From Acephala macrosclerotiorum (Eukaryota; Ascomycota; Leotiomycetes; Helotiales; Mollisiaceae), in the NCBI GenBank assembly GCA_014904845.1, contig MU119354.1:1-64000 (forward strand): a DNA stretch of 64,000 nt, read 5' to 3'. A model generated the notes under the pieces. The model saw nothing but the letters and a program-made list of their open reading frames with translations. It was not told where the DNA came from and ran no database searches. Shown here in pieces: positions 1-9,740 of the stretch. The translations under genes and the position numbers were made by a program. Within the stretch, counting starts at the first letter, position 1, and each line of letters begins with the position of its first letter.

Positions 1-490
1 TTATAAAAAAATTTAATACTAATAAAAATATTGAAAAAATTATTAAATTTTTGAAAAAAAATAATAATAATTTGAAAAATTTTAAATTTTAAATTTTTTA
101 TTTAAAACGAATTTTTTTTTTTTTTTTTTTCGAAATTTGAAACGATTGTAATAAAATTATATATTTTTTTTTTAAAATTTTTTATAAATAATTAATTTCG
201 AAAATAGTATTAATTACGTGTTTTTATTTACTATAAATTAATTAATAATTTTTTTTATTTTTATTTTAATTAATTAATTAATTAATTTACAAATTACAAA
301 TTATTTCAAATAAATTTAATTTATTAATTAAAACGAATTAATTTACGATTAAATTTTTTGATTTTGTATTTTATTGTTTTTTTATATTATTTATTCGATT
401 TAAAAACTAATATTAATTTTTATTTTTATATACGTAATATTAATACTTTTAATAATAATAAAATGTTTTTCGTATTTCGTATTATATTTT
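1..490. repeat. AT-rich RIP-degraded DNA
   Basis: The stretch is almost entirely A and T, with long A or T runs and CpG surviving mainly as isolated TCGA or ACGA. No open frame or recognisable family is visible. This composition is what repeat-induced point mutation leaves behind in Pezizomycotina. It runs without a break into the damaged left end of the miniature element at 491. Confidence 0.75.
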
Positions 491-819
491 GTTTTTAACG
501 ATTTGAACTTTGAAATAATTTAAAACTTTTAATTATAAAGTTTTTATTCGTATTGATTTTATCGACGCGAATAAAAACGTTTTCTTTTTACAATTTTTTT
601 CGCGTAAAATTAAAATTAGAATTTGAATTAGAGTTTGAACTTTACAAAGAGTTTTACGAAGAGTTTTACGAAGAGCGCTAAATGTCAAAAGCGATACATC
701 TTGGCGTTTCTTGGCAAAGCCTTGGCGCAAAAACGTGACTTTAATTTCACGTGTTATTACATAAACTCTACGTGGACTTTTTTTCCCTTAGTAGGAAACT
801 TTTAACTATCGTCAAAGGC
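491..819 (+). mobile_element. Miniature inverted-repeat element, copy A, half RIP-damaged
   Basis: This 329-bp unit matches two other copies in the window (17619-17929 and, inverted, 55014-55300). Its right terminus TCGTCAAAGGC (809-819) is perfect. Its left terminus (491-501) reads GTTTTTAACGA where the other copies read GCCTTTGACGA; the three changes are all C-to-T or G-to-A. Damage is heavy up to about 650 and light after it. The unit has no coding capacity; the ORF at 533-730 on the minus strand is an accident of the repeat. Similarity to the other copies continues some 20 bp left of the inverted repeat, so the true mobile unit may be larger. Confidence 0.6.
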
Positions 820-834
820 ATAAGCGATTTCACC

Positions 835-1580
835 CAAATTTAACCGAGGTGCCTAAATGTAGCGATTTGATTGGTTTATTAAGAAATTCTACTGTCACAT
901 GACTTCGGAATAATGCGCAGCCGCTCCGGTAAAGAACACCAAAACCTCGATTTACGTGCGACCGCGCTGCGCCTACAATTATAATATGTTAGCTAATCCA
1001 AATCACATAAGACTTATAAATAAGTTGAAACTTAATTAAATACCGCCAGATTCTAAGTTTCAAGCGATTCTATTAATCCGTTGTTGCGCAAATCAATAGA
1101 ATATAGTCGCACTCAGCCAAAATCGCGACCGCAAAACTCCCAAGTGCGCTTCTGCCTTAGGCACTAAGGCCGGCAATCTCTCCTCCGGTAATCTCTCCTC
1201 TCCTCCGGTGGGAAACACTAAAGCTCTCTAAGTGCCTTTCTATTTGAGGCATTAAGGCATTCAAATGCCAGAACACTAAACTCCTGCTCTAAGTACGTTC
1301 CTGCCTAAGGCGCTAAGGCAACAAGACACTAGAATCTATGCTATTCTAGCTTTATAACTGCGCAGCTCTCGAGGGGAGGTCCCAGGGGGTATCCCCCTGG
1401 AATGTATACTAAGAAAAGTGATTTAAATTGATTGAATCGATCATAGCAACTCAATATAAGAAACGGGTGTTCCAGGGGCGTCTCCCTGGTAATATGAGGC
1501 TCCGCAGTGCGTTTTTGCCTTAGGCATTAAGGAACTTATCAGCTTATCGGCTCTCACCGCCCGGCAGAATCTGGAACCCT
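835..1580. repeat. Dispersed non-coding repeat, copy 1
   Basis: The segment shares roughly collinear sequence with 50783-51390, including the blocks around TTGTTGCGCAAATCAAT, ATAGTCGCACTCAGC and CTTATCAGCTTATCGGCT. It contains short internal duplications of TAAGTGCGCTTCTGCCTTAGG type. No frame is open and no terminal repeat was found, so the class of element (solo LTR, SINE, Helitron remnant) is not determined. Differences between the copies are mostly transitions. Confidence 0.55.
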
Positions 1581-2135
1581 TCGTCCCGTTATAACTATAC
1601 TAGTCAAGGTGTAATAGCTAATATAAACAAGTCTCACGCAATTCTCTTTAATGGCGACGAAGACGAAGAGTCAGGTTACTATCGAAAATCAAATTTCGAT
1701 ACCCCACTTTAAAAACCATAATCGGCGGGCACATTATAAAAAGAAAAAACCGCATTGTAAAATAATAGAGAAATGAATGAATTTATACTCTAAAAGTATA
1801 TCCGTTTGACAAATACGTCCTTATTCGCGCAATCCATTATAGTACACAAAGCGAAATATGCATTGTCCGTTCTCTAAAAAAGTATACTTCAGACTTTTAT
1901 ACAAAAAAATAGGTGAAAGTACAAACAGCTGAGGAAGGCCTCTGATTGGGTGCTCTCATTTGCGATTAAATCTGCTAAGAATGAGAGCAGTAAAGGGAGG
2001 CAATTTGAGGTTTAGCAAGCTAAAAATCCACTCCTTATTTCTTAGAAAGCTTTCAATTTTTTAAAGGTTTTCTGCCTTTGTTTCTTTTACCTATGCTTGC
2101 ACACTCGCCCACGCTTATAATGTCTACGCATAGGG
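1581..2135. other. Unassigned repeat-like DNA left of the copia LTR
   Basis: No gene is supported. A short open frame begins at ATG 1651 and stops at 1774-1776; it is lysine rich and could be the start of a lost transposon ORF, but nothing around it confirms this. The last five bases before the LTR (2131-2135) form one side of the target-site duplication of the copia element. Confidence 0.4.
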
Positions 2136-2273
2136 TATCAATTTGAGTAATATATTCGATGGACTTAATAGTCTAATTGATTAATTTTTAGATTTTAAAG
2201 ATCTAACTAAGTGCAAAAACATTATATTTATTGCAGTGCTTACTCAACACTAAAACCACTCGAAAGTCTAACA
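2136..2273 (-). repeat. copia 3' LTR (left copy)
   Basis: The 138-bp sequence is collinear with 7485-7622. On the minus strand it starts TGTTAGACTTTCG and ends TTGATA, where the other LTR ends TTGACA; the terminal CA has mutated. A purine-rich tract lies just inside it (about 2274-2290 on the minus strand), as expected for second-strand priming. Confidence 0.85.
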
Positions 2274-3117
2274 CGCTCCCTACTAAAAAACACTATAGAA
2301 ATATATCCATTCCAATGTCCAAAATGATATAAATAATCAATGTCTTCACGTGACCATCGCACTAACTATCATTGTAATCTATCGTCCTTTATCTCTTATC
2401 AATTGCAGCGTCGAATCGTCGTAAAGAGCCTCATTAAACTCTGTGGCGCTAGTCTCAACTGCTTCGTAGAAAAGCTTATAGAGAGCTAAAAAGGATCTAC
2501 TCTCCTTGTAAGAATTCGATCCTAAATAAAGCATTTCCAGCTTTTATTTCACAGTCAAAGAATGCTCCAAATCTGCCCAAAAGGACTTTCGTCTTATTTC
2601 AACTCGTCCTCTTACTACTATTGTCCTAATCCTTGAAATCCGTAAGCAGCGCCACAGCTTTCTTTGTATCAAACCAGTTCTCATTCAAACTTATTATAGT
2701 TTTGTAAATCGTAAACCGATCATAGAATAATTGTTTCGTAAAAATATCTGCGATTTAATCGTTCTTTGAAATTGATTTTATTTTTAATCTGTTTCTAGTA
2801 ACTATATCGTTTTTTATGTAGAAATATCGAATTTCAATATACTTGAATTTATTCGAGAATTTCGTATTCGTACTAAAATCGATCGCAAAGAAATTGTCGC
2901 AATATAAAGTAAAAAATTCTTTGAGAAATTCTTTAATGATTTTCGATTATAGTTTCTTCAATTAAACTGCTTCTTTTGCGGTTTCATTCGTTGCTATAAT
3001 CTTTGCTTCTATCGAGTTTTATACTGTACTTCGTTGTCTTTGTATTGCTTATAAAACTACTCTATTTCTCAATATTACTACTTATTCTAAAAACGATTTG
3101 CGATTGTTTTCGGTTTT

Positions 3118-3363
3118 TTATGTAGAATCAAAAAATATATTATAACTTTTGATCGACGTTTTTTTGTAAGTAATTTCTATCGTTCTCGTTTTATTGAAAT
3201 ATCGAAAAAATTGCTTCACAAAACGTAAATATTCGAGGTACGCATTAAATATAAATCTAGTAAACTGATTAACGTAATAATTGATATTTAATCTCGTGTA
3301 ATTAGTTAAATAAATCGTAGTACTAATAATTTGTTTGTAGAAATAAAAATCGTTTTCGTTCAA
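3118..3363 (-). pseudogene. copia RT-RNase H region remnant
   Basis: This 81-residue open stretch carries the copia block that links reverse transcriptase to RNase H: a YLTN-type segment, then YYVNQFTRFI and a region matching the usual LRYLKGT motif in degenerate form (FFRYFNKTRT). Stops interrupt the frame on both sides. It belongs to the element spanning 2136-7622. Confidence 0.7.
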
Positions 3364-3747
3364 TCAATTTTTTTTTTCTTTTTCTCGTAGAATTGTATTT
3401 TGCGAAAATAATAAATTCGTTTGATTCGAGTATTCGAAATCGAGTCGTAGTAATAATTTGTTTGTATATATCTTTTGATAAATTATAAGAGTATAATTCT
3501 CGCGATTTCTTTCAATTTAAAATTCTACGAAAACAGTAATAAAACTGAGATTTTTACTTTTTTAACGTTCTTTGATTTTAATTTTGATAGCGTTCGTGTT
3601 TACTTTGTTTTTAATGATTAGTATATTATCGACAAACAAAAAAATGTAGATTTTTTCTTTTATAAAAAGATTGAAATCAATTTTAAATACGATAAACTTT
3701 AATTCTTCGAAGTATTGTTTGATTTTATTGAACTATACTCGAAAAAT

Positions 3748-4347
3748 TTACTTAAATTCATAGAGTGATTTTTTGAGTAGAAAATAAATATTTTTGCTTT
3801 TGAGTTTAGAGTGAAATTCATGAAAAAACTCAGAGATTTCTATGTAAATCTTTTCTTTAAAAAAAAAGTTCAAAAACGCTGAATCTATATTAATATAATC
3901 TATTTCTAGATTATATTCTGTAGTAAGTACTAAAAATATTCGTAGAATTGTATATCTCATAATAGAAACAAACGTCTCAAAATAATCAATATCGTAAATT
4001 TACTTGAATCCTTTGATAACAATTTTAGTTTTACGTCGAGTCAATTTACTACGAGTATTGAATCTCTTTTTCAATACTTATTTACTTGAAATAATCTTTT
4101 TGCCATTTAGTGGCTTTCTTGTGATGATTTTATAAGTGTTTGTTTTTTGAAAAGTTTCGAGTTCAATAACGATTGCTTTCATCCAATTAGAAGCGTTTTC
4201 TTTTAAGGTCTTATCAACGGTCAGAAACTCGAATAGAACGTTGAATACACTTAGAGAAAATGATTTCTCTTCGTTCAAATAAATAGCGTTTAAAGCTTTT
4301 ATTAATTGTTTTATCGTTTGAGAGAAAAGCATCTTTTTATTGTCCAA
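3748..4347 (-). pseudogene. copia reverse transcriptase remnant
   Basis: Two open pieces (4078-4347 and 3748-3960) show the copia RT start, with NWMKAIVIELETFQKTNTYK matching the conserved WxxAmxxExxxlxxNxTW block. The catalytic-palm side follows, with IDYINIDSAFLN matching the usual vDvxtAFLxG block and LLKKSLYEFK matching LxKaLYGLKQ. The acidic pair YVDD is not in an open piece. The enzyme cannot be functional. Confidence 0.75.
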
Positions 4348-5349
4348 TTTACTGTTTGCTATTCTTTTCGCTTTAGTAAAGAAATTATAAAAATTCTTGG
4401 TCTTTTTAATCGTTCGATTGTTAATTCTTGATATTTGAAATAAATATTGTTTTTAAGTTTGATTAGAGTTCTAAATACTAGGATCTTGTTTAATTACTGG
4501 TTTTAGACTTGTTTCAATTCCATTTTTACAAGTGCTTGTTTTAGTACTATTATTTTTATTAGTACGTGTTTTAGTACTATTAATCATCTTATTACTAAAA
4601 GAGTAATCAATTAATATATTAACAACGATATAATCGTAGATTGTATTATTAGTAATAAGTAGATTTACTATAATATACTTGAACTCTTGAGAAATAAAAA
4701 GCTCTGAAAATTTGTATTCATAGAATTTAATATCAATTGAAAAAGTCTTTTTCAATATTCTGTAGTTTAACAATTTGTAAATATTGTTTTTAGTAATACT
4801 TACGAAAATATACTTTTCTTTGGTTTTAAAAGTCTATTTACTTGATTAGTCTTTGAGCTTTTTAATATTGATTTAATATTCAAAAATAATTAGAGTTTTC
4901 TACAATACTAGAGAGTTTAATTTCTTTCTAGTATAGACTTCAAATGAAATGTATATCTTTTGATTTTCTGATTTAAGTTTCAAGACTGATTATAGAAATG
5001 CGTTCGTTGGTACTCTATTCTTGATTCAGATTATATATTCTACGATATAATCCCAAAAGATCAATAGAAGTTTGACCTCGTAAATCATAGATTTAATAGT
5101 ATTGTCTATTGTTTGTATTGCTCATTTAATAACACTATTCAATAAGTGTTTGTATGATAAACAAAGTTTATACTTAAAAGAATTAAATAGTGTTTTGAGC
5201 TATTCTTGGAAATTTTCTTTGAATTCGCTCGATCCATTGTCACATTTAAAATAAACAATATTTTTTCTTGTATTTCTCTTAATAATTCTACAGACTTCAC
5301 GAATATAAGATTGGATTTCTTTCGCACTTTTATCTTTTAAAAGTTTGAT

Positions 5350-5922
5350 TTAAAAGTACCGTATTGCGTCGTCTGTAATTAGAAGGAAATATTGATTCCC
5401 TCTATAAAACTTGAACAATTTACTAGAAATATTACTATGCAATCTTTTTTTCTTTCTAGTAATTCTATTGTCTATTTTCTTTTTAAAAATTTCTTTGATT
5501 TTACTCGCTGCACAAACTTCACATGTTTTATATTTAGTATATAATTTGAATCTCGGCATTTTTATATTTATAACATCGATTAGTTTTCGAAGTACATTAT
5601 AATTGATATGATTAAAACGCTGATACATGAGCTTTCACAGAGTTTTCTCAGGATTTACTACTTCGAAGAACTCTATTGATAATCGGATTCTCGTCGGTAT
5701 ATTCGTGGCAATATTCGCCGAATATACAACAGTATTATTGACATTTTGATATTGATTTAATATAAAGAAATTATCTCTAGGATTCTTAAGAACTGTAAAT
5801 ATCACTTCTCTATTTCTATTATTTGTAATACCAATTACTCGTCCTCTCTTAAATATGATCGATATTCTATCTTCTATAAGTTGTAAAATAGAGATTAATC
5901 TCACTACTTCAAAATTTGGCAC
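5350..5922 (-). pseudogene. copia integrase remnant
   Basis: The open piece at 5350-5628 contains the GAG-pre-integrase/zinc region (HIN.NVLRKLI, then CEVCAASKIKE) followed by the RxxRxLHSNISSK and FLLITDDAIRYF core start, where LITDDAIRY replaces the usual hvDvxGP and LfIDDxSRy. The piece at 5635-5922 covers the preceding protease-linker region. Stops separate the two. Confidence 0.7.
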
Positions 5923-6729
5923 ATATCAAACTTCTCTAAATCTCAACTCTCCTTAAAAAATTATCCAAATTTGATTTTAATATCTAATCGCGTCTACGAC
6001 AATACCGTTTATCGTGACAACTTTGTTTAGTATTTGCCAGCGTTTTAAGTATATGAAATCAAATTGCATACCACTGAAATATTTCAAGACACCAGAGTTT
6101 AAAACAGGTAATAAAGTCTGAGCTCGTTCGATCAATACTCGAATTAGTGAGAATAGTAAAAGTGAAAATTGTCCTCTACCAATATAGACTTTCATCTATC
6201 GAGAGTAGTAAACAAAGCTCATATGTAAACGCTCGATATGTCTCTCAGTCTTATTCTTGAATAGCAATCGAGTAAACACTATTATTACTAGTGAAAATAC
6301 TATGGATACGATAAAATAAATAGAAAAGAAAAAACTCCATTGTATCTTACCTACAGTCACTATATTTGCTCTAGTAGTAGATTCAATTGTTGCAATTTTT
6401 GCTTGCTCAGAATTCTTTTGATCTTGTCTTCTATCAACTTTTTTACTTTTCCGTTTTGTTTTACACTCAATCTCATAATACTTATAGTGCATACATCAAC
6501 TACATTGATTTAAATCAAGCTCATTATAATCAACGAGTTTCTCGTCATCGCTATCATCGTCTCGACGATCTTTAGATCTTGCAAAACGAAATACTAATAA
6601 TCCAAATCCTCTACGATTACCTCTTTTCTTTCTACGGTATTTATTATTATTATTATTGCGACTACCGCAATCAGTCCTTCGCCCTTTGTTTCTAATTTGT
6701 CTGCCACCACGAGATTGCCCACGACTACG

Positions 6730-7467
6730 CTATTGTCCTTCTCCACGAGTGTAATTTGCAATTACTGAAGTCTCTCTCTTATTATAGACTTGTAGCATAA
6801 TAACCGCTTTATCGAGTGTACACTCGACCTTTAATAGACAAAGAATATAATATTTCGTGCCCTCGTAATTACTATTCTTAGAAATAGCTACTATAATTCG
6901 ATTTAAAATCTCATTATCGGTAATTAGTCTTTCGATCGTTACGAATTGAAATTTGTAAAACTCGAAACGATCTGCGAATTCTTTGATTCCCTTAGAAATC
7001 TCGAACTTCTTTTGTTTAAAGTTCGTTCGTTGAATAGACACTTAGACAAAATCAACGATCTTATCGTATTTCTTGAATTCGTTTCAGATTCTCTTGACAT
7101 CTTCGAAAAAAACCAATAAAAAAATCTTGTCTTATAATCTATCGTTCACACTATTTGAAATGATTTGAATAGCTTTAGCAGCTTTCTCTTCCCAGGCCGT
7201 AATCCGATCAATTGACGCAAAAAGAGCCGATTTCAATTCTTTACCATTAACTAGTTTTATGGCATGGATACTAGTAAGAGCGATTAGGCAAAAGTTCTTG
7301 AATCGAGAATAGTTATCCCCTGTAAAGATTTCAATTTTACCCCACTTGCAAACGTAGTAAAATGTTGTAAAAATAGATACTGTAGCACCGATTGGAGCTG
7401 CTGGAGTCGCTATAGCGAATAGGGTTGATATTTTAGGGTAAAAAGATACGACGGTTTCAATGAGCAC
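6730..7467 (-). pseudogene. copia gag remnant
   Basis: Two open pieces (7132-7467 and 6730-7041) correspond to the start of a copia gag polyprotein. The motif FTGDNYSRFKNFCLIALTS, followed by KLVNGKE, is the usual LxGxNYxxWkxxlxxxL...vxGxE opening, and AWEEKAAKAI continues it. The piece nearer 6730 carries the downstream helical gag region. The coding strand is less AT-rich here than in pol, so RIP was uneven along the element. Confidence 0.65.
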
Positions 7468-7484
7468 TTTCCGGGCTCATAACC

Positions 7485-7622
7485 TGTCAATTTGAGTGAT
7501 ATATTCGATGGACTTGATAGTCTAATTGATTGATTTTTAGGTTTTAAAGATCTAGCTAGGTGCGGAAACATTATATCCATTGCAGTGCTTACTCAGCACT
7601 AAAACCACTCGAAAGTCTAACA
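7485..7622 (-). repeat. copia 5' LTR (right copy)
   Basis: This 138-bp LTR starts TG and ends CA on the minus strand. Just inside it the minus strand reads GGTTATGAGCCCGG (7484 downward), in the place of the tRNA primer-binding site. It is less mutated than the left copy. The partner is at 2136-2273. Confidence 0.87.
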
Positions 7623-7791
7623 TAGAGACCTACCCAAACTAAACTTTGGATTTTAGAATAATTCCTTTTATCCTCGTTTTTTTAACGTTGATATTTAAAA
7701 AAAAAAAAATAAACTTAAAAGCACGTTTAAAGAACGTTTAGCAACTTTTTTTTAATCGGCCCGAAGCATTTTAAAAGACAAGGGCCTTTAT

Positions 7792-7946
7792 AAGTGCTCG
7801 GAATCTCCTCGGTGGCTTTAACCCTTGTTTTTTTTAACCCTTACAAGTGTTCGGAATCTTCTCGGATGGCTTTAACTTTTGATTTTAACTATTACAAGTA
7901 TCCGGAATCTTTTCGAGTGGCTTTAACCCTTGTTTTTAACCTTTAT
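7792..7946. repeat. Three tandem units of about 51-53 bp
   Basis: Units start at 7792, 7845 and 7896. Each reads approximately AAGTGYTCGGAATCTYYTCG, then GGCTTTAACCCTTG, then a T-rich spacer. A partial fourth unit begins near 7947. The copies differ by transitions and small indels. No function is apparent. Confidence 0.65.
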
Positions 7947-8068
7947 AAGAGTATACGAAAGCTTATTTACCCTTTTCACGTAGTCTTAGAGCCTTTATAA
8001 AAGTCATAAAACCCTTGCAAAGGCTTAAAGTGGATATTTTCAAGCTCTGTGGTTGGTTATTCAAAAAG

Positions 8069-8967
8069 TCTGGAGTGAAAGTCTGGAGCACTGCTTTCGT
8101 AGGGGTTCTCTCGCAGATGGCAATGTATACGCTCGCAAGAAGTTGATCAAGCGTCCCGAACATCTGGTGACTGAAGAGTTGTCGTTCTGCGACTTCGTTC
8201 CTGCATCAATAGCACCTCGCATTGTGTAGTACTTTGATGAGAAGACTGCTGCGCCACCTTCATATATGCATTCTGGCTGGCAGTGTGTTGGGACACGAGC
8301 GAGTTGGAAGCCAACGACTCACCACGATATTCATTATGGCAATGTTTTTCTCCATTTGGGTGACAAGGATTCACCATTCCCTCAATTCTCGCTCGGAGAC
8401 TGGGGTCTTTCGTTCCATGTCAAGGATCATAATACCACAAGAAAGGGGAGATGGCAAATTCTTCAGAATAGGGAGCTGAGATTCTTCTTGAAGACTTTAT
8501 TAACTCTCAACAATGTTTTCAACTATCATCGTTCGCAGGGCTTCAAGCGGACGAGTTCCACGGCTTCAGATGGACTAAGCTAAAGGCTGCGAGAAAATTT
8601 AAAAAGTTCAGGGGAGCTAACGAGACTTCAGCTCAAGCACTGAAGAAGTATGAAAAAGGACATCAGATCGAAAGTCATGAAACCCTAGGAGTGGATTGGT
8701 GTGGACGACCTCCCTACGTATATACTCGAGAAAGGGGCTACGAAAACTGCATCAAAGGAAAAGGTCGTAACTCAGCTAAATTTAACTTCAAAGGCTAAGG
8801 CGGCGATCGGGACGGTGAAACCCAAAGTGAAAGAAGCATCTCGAGTAACGAAAAAGCCTAAGTCGAGCGCAGCAAAGCCAACTCAGCAGAACCGGAAACC
8901 CAAGGAAAATGCAAAGGAAGAAAGCATCAAACTTAGACGCCCTACTAGACTGAGTAAGTATGAATAG
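8069..8967 (+). pseudogene. Degraded protein kinase-like gene
   Basis: In one frame the sequence reads a kinase N-lobe-like stretch (VYARKKLIKRPEHL) and then an in-frame TAG at 8227-8229. From 8266 it continues in the same frame through HHDIHYGNVFL, a catalytic-loop motif of HxDIHxxN type, and FSLGDWGLSFHV, in the place of the DFG motif. The frame stops at 8582. Further lysine-rich coding-like sequence continues in other frames to 8967 and ends RRPTRLSKYE. The in-frame stop and frame changes indicate a pseudogene. It lies next to a TE island, which fits decay. An unannotated intron could explain part of the frame change, but not the TAG. Confidence 0.45.
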
Positions 8968-9023
8968 TAGGTCTAATGACTAAAACTTCATCAAACATGG
9001 AAGTTTCGCTTTCTTTGAAGTGA

Positions 9024-9740
9024 ATGAAAGGTCCTTTTCTGCAAATTCAGACTCGGCCATCATGTATGTTCCAGATGTCTGATACCAAGAACACAAGTAT
9101 TATGTTATATATGTTGGAGGTGGTCATGTTGAAGCTCCTGTATACACCACACTCAATCTCAGTTCCTCACTTGATTTCTTCACTGGCACCACATACCCAC
9201 TTCCTCCCAGACAATATGTCCTTGAATTGTCCCGCCATATGCTGTACAAGACACTGCTACCCCGGGCGATGCTACTTCGTTAACTACACTGCCGCCCGAA
9301 GTCCAGACTCTCAAGTTTCAGCCTTCTTAAAGCTCTTCACCAGCATCAGTCCCAATACTGCTGCCATTCACGATAATGTAACCTCGAACGTTATCTCACC
9401 AATGTCACTTCCGACCCAAAGAATTGTAGTAGAGGAGGACGATTTCATTATCGAAGTCACTTGCTACAACGGCGACAGCTCCACGACGATGTTCTGTTCT
9501 CAAGCGCAATTCCTTCAATCTGCAGCCGATCCAGAAAGCTTCATGAATGAGCCGGCCAGGTGGGCTAGACCTCAAGTAATCAGTTATCGATTGGGTGCGT
9601 TTGTTGGACAGCTGAAATGGTTCTGTGAGAGGCATGGAAGGTCATGTTCTGTGCATTTGTGGGAAGCTGTACGAGAAGGACTGAGGGAGAAATCCGAGAG
9701 GCTTCGCAGTCAAAGGAGTGCCAATGCAGTCTTAAATTAG
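9024..9740 (+). CDS. Hypothetical protein, 238 aa, unrecognised
   Basis: An uninterrupted ATG-to-TAG frame of 238 codons. The first third is low in coding character. The part from Met at 9402 onward looks most protein-like: an acidic VVEEDDFIIEVTCY segment, an amphipathic stretch with RWARPQVISYRLGAFVGQLKWF, and an arginine-rich helical end. I do not recognise a family. The real gene may be only 9402-9740 or may have an upstream exon. No signal peptide or membrane segment is seen. Confidence 0.35.
   Translation: MKGPFLQIQTRPSCMFQMSDTKNTSIMLYMLEVVMLKLLYTPHSISVPHLISSLAPHTHFLPDNMSLNCPAICCTRHCYPGRCYFVNYTAARSPDSQVSAFLKLFTSISPNTAAIHDNVTSNVISPMSLPTQRIVVEEDDFIIEVTCYNGDSSTTMFCSQAQFLQSAADPESFMNEPARWARPQVISYRLGAFVGQLKWFCERHGRSCSVHLWEAVREGLREKSERLRSQRSANAVLN

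Larger units (their letters stand above)
2136..7622 (-). mobile_element. Ty1/copia LTR retrotransposon, complete but dead
   Basis: A 5.5-kb element lies on the minus strand between two 138-bp direct repeats. On that strand the order is gag (about 7467-6730), integrase zinc-finger and core (about 5922-5350), reverse transcriptase (about 4347-3748) and RNase H (about 3363-3118); this protease/integrase-before-RT order defines copia. Recognisable pieces include the CEVCAASK integrase region, the IDSAFLN and KKSLYEF reverse-transcriptase signatures and the YLTNYTRLNINYYVN block before RNase H. All frames are broken by stops. Flanking 5-bp sequences are TAGGG (2131-2135) and TAGAG (7623-7627), a target duplication with one G-to-A difference. 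The element is autonomous in design but cannot make its proteins. Confidence 0.88.

Noticed and set aside
1651..1776. Short lysine-rich ORF as a transposase start
   Set aside because: Only 41 codons, no motif and no continuation in any frame.
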